Source: Pyrenophora tritici-repentis (lineage: Eukaryota; Ascomycota; Dothideomycetes; Pleosporales; Pleosporaceae). Taken from it: 64,000 nucleotides of DNA. Below, one piece after another: positions 35,631 through 44,501 of this stretch. Both the position numbers and the translations under genes were made by a program. A model generated the notes under the pieces. The model had not been told where the DNA came from. It saw nothing but the letters and a program-made list of their open reading frames with translations, and searched no databases. Each line of letters starts with the position of its first letter. Position 1 is the stretch's first letter. The stretch lies in the NCBI RefSeq assembly GCF_003171515.1, contig NC_089396.1, positions 2,170,001 through 2,234,000 of the forward strand. Reading direction: 5' to 3'.

Positions 35631-35680
35631 ACGTGTCCGTGCACCTTGTGCCCGGATTCATCTCATGCCCCGCGAACACC
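35631..35680 (+). repeat. Left terminal inverted repeat of Fot1-type element
   Basis: Begins ACGTGTCCGTGCACCTTG immediately after TA; pairs with 37688-37738. Confidence 0.9.
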
Positions 35681-35782
35681 ATCTTAGCGATCTCAAATTT
35701 GAAGCTGTACAACACCACACAATAGCTTAATATTAATAAAAACATAGCATTGCAGTAATTAGATACTTGCGATTAACTTGTA

Positions 35783-37639
35783 CTATCTGAATTTTTGTGG
35801 GAGGTTGACGTTGCGGCCACGTGATGTGGTCTTTGGTGGTGGAGGCGATGGAGGAGATGCAACTCTATCGCGAGCTCTATCCTCCATCGCTCGTTTTTGA
35901 CGCTTGTTCTTAGAAGAGGGCGCTCTTGAGGCTTTACGCTTGCGTTGTTGAGCTTGTTGGGTGGCTTTTTTCTGGTGTTGAGCTTCAACTTTGCGCGCGC
36001 GTTCAGCTGCTTTCTCAGCTCGCTCAAGCTCCCTTATCTCCTTGAGCCTCTGCCTCTCTACACGCTTCTCCTCGAGCTTAACTTGACGCTGCAGTTGAAC
36101 CTCCTCACGCTGCTTCTTGGCCTGTGCTTTTTGGAGTTTCTCCTCTATCTTATCTCGCTCCCGTACTACTTCTCTAGCTCGAGCCTCGCGTATCTTGCGA
36201 GGAGACCAGAAGACAGAGCCACCGTGATACTCCTGGCGCTGTTGAAGGTCAAGAGCTTTGCCCTTCTTCTTATGCTTCTTTTTATGTTGAAGAGCCTCCT
36301 TTAAGCCCTCGTTCTCATGCTGTAAAAGCTTATACTGCACAGAGAGATGGTGAACGCTTGAGCGCAGCTTTCTTGCCTCATACTGATGGCTATCATTGAC
36401 AGCAGCTCGTACTAACCGATCGAGCTTTCTCCAGTCATGATCAGAGAGCCCTGAAGATGAGCTTCTCTCAGCTTCTGGCGTGCTGGCAAATCTACGAAGG
36501 ATAACGTTGGGATCTATTGGCCATATACCAGTAGCTTCAAACGCTTTTAATATAGTTGATTGCTTAAACGAGGCCTGCCAAGCTCTCCAGAAGAGTGGGA
36601 AGAAGTCTCCTTTCTTAATTGGAATGAGGCCTTGAGCCTTGTAGAGATGGTTAGTGAGCTCGTTGGAGTAGGCTTGAGAGAGTGGCTTGAACAGCACTAC
36701 ATCGAGCGGCTGGAGCGTATGAGTCGAATGGGGAGGAAGGATCATGAGGAGGATCCTATGGCGATCGCAGTACTTGATAAACTCCATCGTGAGGTGAGAT
36801 CCATGGCCATCAAGGATGAGCAATCGCCATCTCCCTGATCGCTGCTTTGTATAGCGATCAAACACCTGCTCTAGCCAAGCTAGGCCTACGTCATTGTTTG
36901 ACCAGCCTGTTAGAGATGATGAGACAAAGACCTCATGTTCTCCTGCCTTAATATCCTCCACCCAACTCGATCGTATGGCTCCATTTTTAGCTGCGTAGAT
37001 AAGGGCTGGAGGCAGCGAGCTCCCATCGGCGCAGCAGCAGGCCAGGAGTGTCAGAAACTCGCGTGATCCATCCTGGAGAGATGCTCGAACCTCTTTCTTA
37101 TCCCATTGACGCCTGCTAAATATCCTCTTACTCCTGCCTATCATACCAATAAGGAAGCCCTTTTCATCCATATTGTATATATCTCGAGCCTCTAGGTGGT
37201 ATTCGGTGATCTTCTGGTGCAGCAGCTCGAAGTAGAGTCTATACTTTGACTCAGAATCAGCCAGGTGGCGCGTACGATCCATGGCGGTGGTCCACTTTGA
37301 GATAAGATAGATCTCGTGTCGGTTAATGAAGCGAGTAACCCAGCTCTCGCTGAGCTGCTGATGGGCTACTTCTGATGAGAAATTCCTGATCATCTCTCTT
37401 GTAGGAGGTAGGCCTTGCTTAGTGAGCTTAGTGATATATCGTACAAGCTCTAACTCTTGTTGTGGGCCGATAGCTTGCTGCTGAGCGTATCCATCGCTCC
37501 TAGGCCCTGTCACGCGCCTCCATCTTCGCCCTAGCGTTGAGCGGTTAACCCCCCATTTTTCAGCAACTTCTTTTAATGTGAATTTCTCTCCTGGATCGCG
37601 CGATTCTAAATCTGCAATCGCTTCATCAATCGGAGCCAT
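35783..37639 (-). CDS. Fot1/pogo DDE transposase, intact frame
   Basis: Length 618 aa from the ATG at 37639. The frame is open to an ATG at 37759, but that lies outside the element, so the internal ATG (MAPIDEAIADLE) is the likely start. The N-terminus has a helix-turn-helix (TLKEVAEKWGVNRSTLGRRW) and a CENP-B-type DNA-binding segment. The catalytic triad is visible: Asp in YNMDEKGF, Asp in LLILDGHGSH, and Asp in LQPLDVVLF with 35 residues between the second and third (DD35D), the spacing of pogo/Fot1 elements. A long Lys/Arg/Glu-rich coiled-coil tail of about 180 residues follows. No stops or frameshifts, so no sign of RIP. Confidence 0.9.
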   Translation of the reverse strand: MAPIDEAIADLESRDPGEKFTLKEVAEKWGVNRSTLGRRWRRVTGPRSDGYAQQQAIGPQQELELVRYITKLTKQGLPPTREMIRNFSSEVAHQQLSESWVTRFINRHEIYLISKWTTAMDRTRHLADSESKYRLYFELLHQKITEYHLEARDIYNMDEKGFLIGMIGRSKRIFSRRQWDKKEVRASLQDGSREFLTLLACCCADGSSLPPALIYAAKNGAIRSSWVEDIKAGEHEVFVSSSLTGWSNNDVGLAWLEQVFDRYTKQRSGRWRLLILDGHGSHLTMEFIKYCDRHRILLMILPPHSTHTLQPLDVVLFKPLSQAYSNELTNHLYKAQGLIPIKKGDFFPLFWRAWQASFKQSTILKAFEATGIWPIDPNVILRRFASTPEAERSSSSGLSDHDWRKLDRLVRAAVNDSHQYEARKLRSSVHHLSVQYKLLQHENEGLKEALQHKKKHKKKGKALDLQQRQEYHGGSVFWSPRKIREARAREVVRERDKIEEKLQKAQAKKQREEVQLQRQVKLEEKRVERQRLKEIRELERAEKAAERARKVEAQHQKKATQQAQQRKRKASRAPSSKNKRQKRAMEDRARDRVASPPSPPPPKTTSRGRNVNLPQKFR

Positions 37640-37687
37640 AGTTGTGGAGTTATTGCGCGTCAAAGTTGTAGTATTGAGACACGCGTC

Positions 37688-37738
37688 GGTGTTCGGCGGG
37701 GCATGAGATGAATCCGGGCATGAGGTGCACGGACACGT
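37688..37738 (-). repeat. Right terminal inverted repeat of Fot1-type element
   Basis: Reverse complement begins ACGTGTCCGTGCACCTCA and is followed outside by TA; it has one extra C relative to the left repeat. Confidence 0.9.
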
Positions 37739-37740
37739 TA

Positions 37741-38761
37741 AACTATAAACACGCGCCATGGCGGTGACGATTGGGCAAGACCAGGGTCATTTAATCGATA
37801 TGCCATGGCAAAACACCCATGGAATTCTATTCAATTTTCTACAAGTCAATTCCATAATTTCTCAACAAACATATGCCAGTCAGCAGTATGCGGAAGCTTT
37901 CCGTCTTGGAGGACCCTGAAAATCCATAACCCCCAAATCTCAACCTCGCACCAAAACATATGCAAGCCTCCATCCTACAGCCTCGTACGAGCCTACCATG
38001 ATGCCATTTCATCGCCCCTTGAATCCAACCCCACTCTTCGGCGCTCCCGGCCACCAGATCAAAACTTCCTCGCCACAATTACAGGCACCGAGCTTCGCCC
38101 TTGCTTGGCAGGCACTCCCGCCACAGGCGACAAATAAAATCCGTCACATCTCGGCTCAGGGCACACTGCATAGCCGCCCCCTTTCTGCTTTGAGCAACGT
38201 GCGCACAGTTCACATCTCGTTTACAATGACGGAGATAGCGGATATGCAAAGATCCGATGCCGAGTAGCTTCACTGCTGGAGATGAGATGAGATGACGATC
38301 AGGCGATGGGAATTAGTGAGCGTGTAGATATCGGTAGGATTAATGTGCTTGTGTATTGGATTACCCCGCGTAAACGCGGGAAATGAGTCTATACAGAGTG
38401 AGTCCATGTGTGTGAGTATGAGTGTGTAGTCAACGAGAGCGGAACAAGAAGCCACCAGGGCGTGCATATCGCATGCCCGCGCGCGTGCTCTCAAGTTGAA
38501 GGGAGAAAAAAGCTAAACCAAACTAAAAGCGCAAAAACTCGTGGTTTCCATAGGAAAATCGTCGTTAGATAGACGCTGCATAAAAAGCAAAAGAAAGTTG
38601 TGTGCAAATGCCCAAACATAGAAACCGCTCATGTTGCTAGAGAGGAACCGAAGAGATTGAGGAAAAAAGAAAGAAAAAAGACGGATTCCGCCGAAAGCGC
38701 TGATGCCCCGGGCATAAACCATTGTGTTACTCGATGTGAAGGTTGTATAATAGTAAAAATC
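37741..38761. other. Host DNA between the two transposon insertions
   Basis: About 1 kb of the original ERG7-upstream interval. It holds a 7-bp-arm palindrome at 38365-38380 (CCCGCGT-AA-ACGCGGG) and no recognised gene. Confidence 0.45.
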
Positions 38762-38996
38762 TGTTAGAACAAGGTCTCCTCTGGTGGTATGACTACCATA
38801 GGCGACCGAGTAGAGGTACGAAAGGTAACCCTGTATTGGATTGAACTTCACTAAGAGCTATTGTTCTATCTACTTGTTGTTATGATGATCTTAGGACGTA
38901 CATGACAGATCATCATTCCGCGTCGGTCCTTCTGCTCGGGCTTACTCCACGAACCTCACCTCGCCGACCTGGACTGAACCTAACATATTCTTAACA
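38762..38996 (-). repeat. 3' LTR of Copia element
   Basis: 235 bp, identical to the 5' LTR, preceded on the coding strand by a purine tract (GAGGGGGAG). Confidence 0.95.
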
Positions 38997-39005
38997 CTCC
39001 CCCTC
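38997..39005 (-). promoter_or_regulatory. Polypurine tract of Copia element
   Basis: GAGGGGGAG lies immediately upstream of the 3' LTR on the coding strand, the expected position for plus-strand priming. Confidence 0.8.
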
Positions 39006-40443
39006 AGGGCAGGTCCGGTCCAAGGACAACTCCTAATTGGTTCTTGAATCTCTCGAATGCGACTCGCTGCAATGGCTTTGTCATTCCATCAGCCACCATG
39101 TCTGCAGTTGGAACGTAGGCCACATCGAGTTTGCCTTGTTCTGCTAGGTCTCGGATAAAATGATAACAGACGTCGATGTGCTTTGATCTTTCGTGAAGGT
39201 GAGGGTTCTTTGTAAGTGCAATGGCACCCTGGTTGTCTCCTAGCATCTGGACCTTGTTGGTGTCTTTTCCAATGTACTTTGGGAACCCAAGATCTCTAAA
39301 CATTTGAGCAATCCACTGGCCTTGCTTGCAGCATGTTGATAGTGCGATGTATTCAGATTCGCAGCTTGACGTTGCAACAGACCGTTGCTTCTTGCTAGAC
39401 CATGATATTGGACCTCCGTAGAACATTGCAGTGCTCCCTGAAACGCTCTTTCGGTCTACCATGTCGCTTGCCCAGTCAGCATCAGAGTAGATGACAAATT
39501 GCGAGTGTACTCCCCCTGGTCCGTAGCGTAGCTTCAATGTCACTGTCGACCTTAGATATCGTAGCAGGTTCTTCAACGCATGGCCATGGTGTTCTGCTGG
39601 ATCGCTCATGTATTGGCTTAGCTTTCCGAGGGTGAATGCAATGTCTGGACGTGTAAGAACCATAGCAAACATAAGGCTCCCTATCACTTGCTGGTATTCA
39701 GTGATGTCGATTCGGGTGTCGTTGTCAGTGGCTGGCCTAAATGAAGTGTAATCTGCAGATGGAATCTTCTTGTCTCTGTGTTGTTTGCTAGACATTCCAA
39801 ACTTGTCAAGTACTGCGTGTAGGTACTGTTCTTGATCGAGGTAGATTGTGCGGCGCTTTCTGTCTCGCGTAACTCGTACTCCAAGGATCTTATGAATCTC
39901 CCCCAGGTTCTTGGTGTTGAATCTTCCAGAAAGCTTCTCGTAGAACCAATCAATTTGAGCTCGATCTTTTGCAGCAGCAGCAATGTCATCAACGTAGACG
40001 AGGATACGGAGTTGTTTTTCTTTGTGGATAAACATGCACGGGTCTGCGAGGCTTTGTACGAATCCCCATGCCAGAAGTTCTTTCTTTATCAACAAGTTCC
40101 AGTCGCGAGCAGCCTGTTTGAGTCCGTATAAGCTGCGGAGAACTCTAAGGACGTATCCTTTTTTGACTTCTACTCCTTGGGGTTGCTTAAGAAAGATCTC
40201 TTCCTTCAAGTGCGACTCTGTGAATGCATTCTTAATGTCAAAGTGGAAACATTCCAGGTTTTCCGCTGCGACAGTGGCCATAAACAGACGTAAGGTGTCC
40301 ATGCGGACTGTCGGGGCAAAAGTCTCGTTGTAGTCTGTTCCGTGTGCTTGCGTAAAACCTCTTGCCACAAGGCGTGCCTTAAACCTCTCAACAGTCCCGT
40401 CGAGATTCGTTTTGACTGTAAAAACCCACTTTGAATCAACCAT
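39004..40443 (-). pseudogene. Copia reverse transcriptase and RNase H part
   Basis: 479 codons from an internal ATG; the frame is open somewhat further upstream, to the frameshift near 40569. RT motifs: KARLVARGFTQ, FHFDIKNAF, LYGLKQAARDW and the catalytic YVDD box (ILVYVDDIAA). RNase H motifs: YSDADWASD, CESEYIALS, DNQGAIAL and KHIDVCYHFIRD. No internal stop. The domain itself looks intact; the element cannot make a full polyprotein because of the upstream frameshift and hAT insertion. Confidence 0.92.
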
Positions 40444-40499
40444 GTTCGCGTCTTTTGGCTTTGGAACTTCCTCCCAGGTTCGATTCTCTATTAACGCGA

Positions 40500-41344
40500 T
40501 TATCTCTTCAAGTATTGCTGCTTTCCATTGCTTTCCATACTTTGGGTCGTTGATAGCTTGCTCGTGTGTCTGGGGATCTGGATTCCTGCGATCTCGGTTG
40601 CTGCGAAAGCCTTCTCAGATAGTCGTGTTTGCTCTTCTGTAAGGCCAACTTGGGCTAGCATAGCTTTAACGATCTTGCTAAATCTCTCGTCCTCAACAAT
40701 CTCTTCGTTAGACCTCTTCCGTTTGGCTTGTCTAGTGAAGTATCGTGGAATCTCCTTTTCTCGTACAGACTGGGTACACGGTTCTTCGGGCCCCTCTTCG
40801 TTCACAAGATTAGGAACCCGCTCATCAGATGGTGCAGTAGGAGGAATAGTAGTTAGCCTCCTTGGTCTTCCTCTGTGACGCTTCACTGGTTCATGAGTTA
40901 GCTCTGCCGAAGATGGTTCCATTAGGTTCTCGGAAACTGGTTCTATTGGTTCTGCAGGAGATGGTTCCATTGGTTCGGTAGGAGATGGTTCCATTGGTTC
41001 TGCAGGAGATGGTTCCATTCGTTCGGTAGGAGTTGGTTCCATTCGTTCGGCAGGAGATAATTCTAGATCCTTCCTAGGTCTTCCTCTTGGTTTTCGGTCT
41101 GGCATCGTATTCTGCGTTCCTTGTGGTCCAGCTGGTATGTTTCGCAGTCGTAGTTCAACTTTCCCTCCAGGGGTGTATTCGTCCACTGACAATCGGCTTG
41201 TCCTTGAGGTGTATCCAAGCTCTGGCGAATAGAACTTGAACTGCTTATTTGTTGTCTCAGAATATCCCATAAATACTCCAATTCTGCCACGGTCCACGAG
41301 CTTGTCATGTCGTTGGTCTGCTGGAATCGTTTTAGGGTTGATGT
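40500..41344 (-). pseudogene. Copia integrase C-terminus and linker, after the hAT insertion
   Basis: The frame resumes right after the hAT with the expected continuation (RGRIGVFMGYSE, a conserved Copia integrase tail motif). A proline-rich linker follows with repeated MEPSPAEP-like units. It runs out of frame near 40569, where one nucleotide appears to be missing, so the frame ends at 40500 instead of joining reverse transcriptase. Confidence 0.85.
40983..41064 (-). repeat. In-frame Pro/Glu repeat in Copia linker
   Basis: Repeated units of about 24 bp (tgcaggagatggttccattg and variants) encode EPSPAEPM-like octapeptides between integrase and reverse transcriptase. Confidence 0.7.
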
Positions 41345-41352
41345 ACGAATAG
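41345..41352 (+). repeat. hAT target-site duplication, left copy
   Basis: ACGAATAG, identical to the right copy at 44494-44501; part of Copia integrase sequence. Confidence 0.9.
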
Positions 41353-44300
41353 CACAGATGTCAATGAGCAAGCTGAGCGAGCTCAGCCAATTGGCTTGCT
41401 CAGCCAATTGAGCGGAGGCCAGCAGCTCGCTCGGCTCGCTCGGATTGGCTGAAACAGGGCTGTCAGCTCGCTCGGCTTGATGGGCTCAGTCCCGATTAGG
41501 AAAGTTATATAGAAACCTTGGTGTTGAGTTTCTCAGCTAATATCCCACTTATGTACACCGTATTTCGCGTCCATCTCCTCATCGCTGATAGCCTCCTTTA
41601 CAGGCACCTCACCACTGCCAAATCTAGCTCTTATCCATCGTCGATCGCACTGTATTGCTGCTAGAAGTTGCGGAGAAATGCTGCGCCGACGGGGCTCGAG
41701 GAGGTCACCCAGCTCGCTGAATAAGCGCTCACACTCACAGCTTGAGCCTGGGATTGATAGCATGTCGATAGCAAATTTGCTAAGGCTGGGGTAGCGATCG
41801 CGGAGTCCTACCCAGTATTTTATAGGGTCGACGCCCTCGCTAGCGATCGGTTCGCTGCGTTTCTAAGCCTCATATTCATCCTCCTCGTTCTCCGTAAGCC
41901 CTGCCGGCTTAATAAAGCTGTTAATAGCGTCTTCTATATCATTGTGCCTAACTTTAGAGCGTAAGCGCGGCTTCGGTAAGCTTTTGTACTCCGCCCACAA
42001 ATGTTGAAACTTGCGGTTGCTGCTCTCTAGCCAATCAGGCTTATCCGCCCACGCTGCGTCAAGGTAGCTTTTGTAGCGAGGATGAAGGATTATAGCAGCA
42101 TAGTAAGCTGGCGAGAGGTCGAGCTTGTTGTAGTACTCGCGGGCTTTAACTAGGGCAGCGCGGAGGTTGATAGCAAGGTGGTCTTCGGGTGACTCTGTAT
42201 GCTCATCATAAATGACGTCTTCATAGCTTTGCAAGCGGTCCTCATAGACTCCAAGTAAGTATTCAAATACTAGAATAACCTCAGCGATTGCTCCAAAAGC
42301 ACCGCTTTTGCCGCGGCCTTCAAGCCGTTTTGTAGCTTGTTTTAGTGGCCTAAGCACATCAATATACTCAGCAATCACCTGCCAGTCATGGGCATTGATC
42401 CCATCAGACCTCATCCAATCCGGCGCTGCAGGCAGCTTGTTGTTACGACTTCGGGCGTACGCGTCTTCAGTTTCAATCTTCTAAATATGGTAGTTGGCGT
42501 ACCTATTAACCGCTAATTACAACTCAACAGCGCGCTTAAAACACGAAACGTAAGAGTTATAGCGAGTAACAACTAGCTTAACGGGCTCCTTGATTTTGTG
42601 CTGTTCTGTTGGCGCGTTGACAGGCTGGTCCCTAATAGCGAGCTTCTGATACTTCTCAAAAAGAGCGTACTGTTGTGGTGTTTTGATGTAGTTAATAACC
42701 GCGACAAGCACTCCTAATGGTCCATCGCCTCGCCAAGTAGCCATATTCTCAGCTTCGTTCACGCGCTCAGTCTCCTCGTTGTCGTAGGACTCTTTCTCCT
42801 CACCCCAGAGTAGCATCTGGCCAATGAGATTAAGCGTATAAGGACCGCAGCGAAGGCGACGCTCAGTAGCGCTAAAGCCTATCTGCAAGGCGAGAGTGTT
42901 AATCGTGGTGTTGTTGTTATGTGCGTTGTCGAGGACGAAGTAACCGAGCTTGCCCACAGTGATTTCGAACTGCTTGAATATTGCCATCACGACCTCAGCC
43001 ATAGCCTCGCCGGTGTAGGCACCTGTCAGTTGTGGGAGCGCAATAGGCAAGTCCCTGAGCTCGCCAGAGCTATCAACGTAGTGGGCGACGATACCTAAGT
43101 AACCGCGCTTGCCACCTTTTGTCGTCCATCCGTCAAAGCTTACATAGACTTTGCTCATTGATTCTGAAAGGCTTGCGATAACCTTTAGTAACAGGTAGTT
43201 GTACAGGCGTATAACGTATCGTGAGACGCTGTTATAAGATGCCCACAAGGCTCGTTCTGCCTCTACGCTAGCTAATTATATCATATTGCGAAAAGACGAT
43301 GATTCGAATTGTGAGAGTGGGAGGTTGTTTTCGACGAGCTAGGTAACGGCCGCAAGCCTAAACTCTTGTATATTGAAGTTGGTAAGCTCGTTGGCAACAG
43401 CCTAAGAGCAGCCCTTCTGAAGGGCGCGTTCGAGGAGAGTTTCTTTCCGAGGAGCGACGGTAGTGCGCTTACTTGGAGGCTTCAAGCCATGAACTTTCTT
43501 GTCTTCTCCGAGATGACGTGCTGGCGCTGATGGAGACTGCGAGACGTTATGTATGCCACGGCCAACAGTAGTGAACTTGTGCTTATAGCAATAGTGGCAG
43601 ATCCACGTAACTTTTGCGACGTTGCTGCGCAAGGCGATGCGATAGCCATGGCTGTATACCCAGCTTGCTCGGTTCGAAAGTGATGTGGGCGGCTTGCAGT
43701 GCTTTGGGTAGCGACTCTAATTAAAGCCGTCGTATTTGTCCTCTACCTATACGAAACCCTTGTCGACAGCCTCGCTAGCTGCTCCTGAAGCTGCAACAGT
43801 GGCATGCTCGCTGCCCTTAGGTGGTGGGATGATCGTCTCTTCGGCGCGCGACTCTCGGAGGGTCGCTTCAAAATTTGGTGCTTGTGGCGCGGCAACGAGA
43901 GCTTGACGCGGCGACAGCGGTGGAGGAGGTGGAGATGGTGAGAATGGCTGAGTATCGACTAGCACAGGTTGGCTGGCAGTCCCGCGATGACGCGCTGCGA
44001 CTCTAGGGCGCTTCGAAGTTGTCGCGATTTCTAGAGCATTAACGCATGTTCTTTTTGCTGGCATTATAGCAACGGCGAGGTAGATAATAGCTGCAAATAG
44101 AGACGCGTTGGTGGAGTATAGGTGAGTGTGGTGGGTGATAAGTAGTAAGTGAAGTGTCGCAGAAGGAGAATATTGTTGCCAGGCCGTTAGCCGGAAGTTT
44201 AGTAGCTTATTTGCTAGAAATATAGCAAAAAAGAGTGTATTTTAGGTTATAACTAGGTTTCGAACTTACGCACTACACCTAAAAATCATCGTGAGATTGC

Positions 44301-44493
44301 CCCTCCACCAAGTCCTTCAGCCCCAAGTTTCCAACCGCTCCATCCAACCAAGCTAAGCAAGCTGACTGAGCGAGCGCCTATCCCTAAGCTCGCTCGGCTT
44401 GCAAGCGCGCACTGCGCGCTCAGCTCATTCGGCTTGGTCAAAACGTCCAAGCCGAGCGAGCTGAGCGAGCCGGCTCGCTCGTTGACAAGTATG
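41353..44493 (-). mobile_element. hAT DNA transposon nested in the Copia element
   Basis: 3141 bp bounded by the 8-bp duplication ACGAATAG (41345-41352 and 44494-44501), the hAT hallmark. The ends are imperfect inverted repeats starting CA: left CACAGATGTCAATGAGCAAG, right (reverse complement) CATACTTGTCAACGAGCGAG. Both subterminal regions carry many GAGCGAGC/GCTCGCTC copies. Removing the element and one duplication rejoins the Copia integrase coding sequence. Its transposase is disabled by eight stops. Confidence 0.93.
41533..44064 (-). pseudogene. hAT transposase with eight in-frame stops
   Basis: A single frame of 844 codons runs from the ATG at 44064 to a TGA at 41533. It is interrupted by TAG at 43747, 43717, 43402, 43339, 42481 and 41863 and by TAA at 43276 and 42517, with no frameshift. 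Recognisable parts: a Pro/Ser-rich N-terminus; a BED-type zinc finger (WICHYCYKHK with later His residues, ending ARHLGEDKK); the RNase-H-like catalytic region (VYVSFDGWTTKGGKRGYLG, FVLDNAHNNN); and the C-terminal hAT dimerisation region (PGSSCECERLFSELGDLL). The stop at 43717 falls where Trp is expected before SRYPKHCKPP. All stops fit CpA-to-TpA changes on one strand or the other. Confidence 0.88.
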
Positions 44494-44501
44494 ACGAATA
44501 G
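44494..44501 (+). repeat. hAT target-site duplication, right copy
   Basis: ACGAATAG, identical to 41345-41352. Confidence 0.9.

Larger units (their letters stand above)
35631..37738 (-). mobile_element. Fot1/pogo-type DNA transposon, 2108 bp, apparently complete
   Basis: Flanked by TA on both sides (35629-35630 and 37739-37740), the target duplication of the Tc1/mariner superfamily. Terminal inverted repeats of about 50 bp (35631-35680 and 37688-37738) differ by two substitutions and one indel; both start ACGTGTCCGTGCACC. One long transposase gene lies inside on the minus strand. All parts required for transposition are visible, so it may be active or recently active. Confidence 0.92.

Noticed and set aside
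37640..37759. Upstream ATG extending the Fot1 transposase by 40 codons
   Set aside because: The extra codons cover the terminal inverted repeat and flanking host DNA, so they are not part of the transposase.
44230..44275. GTTTCGAACTT resembling a tRNA T-loop
   Set aside because: No cloverleaf can be drawn with matching acceptor and D arms; it lies in the hAT element.
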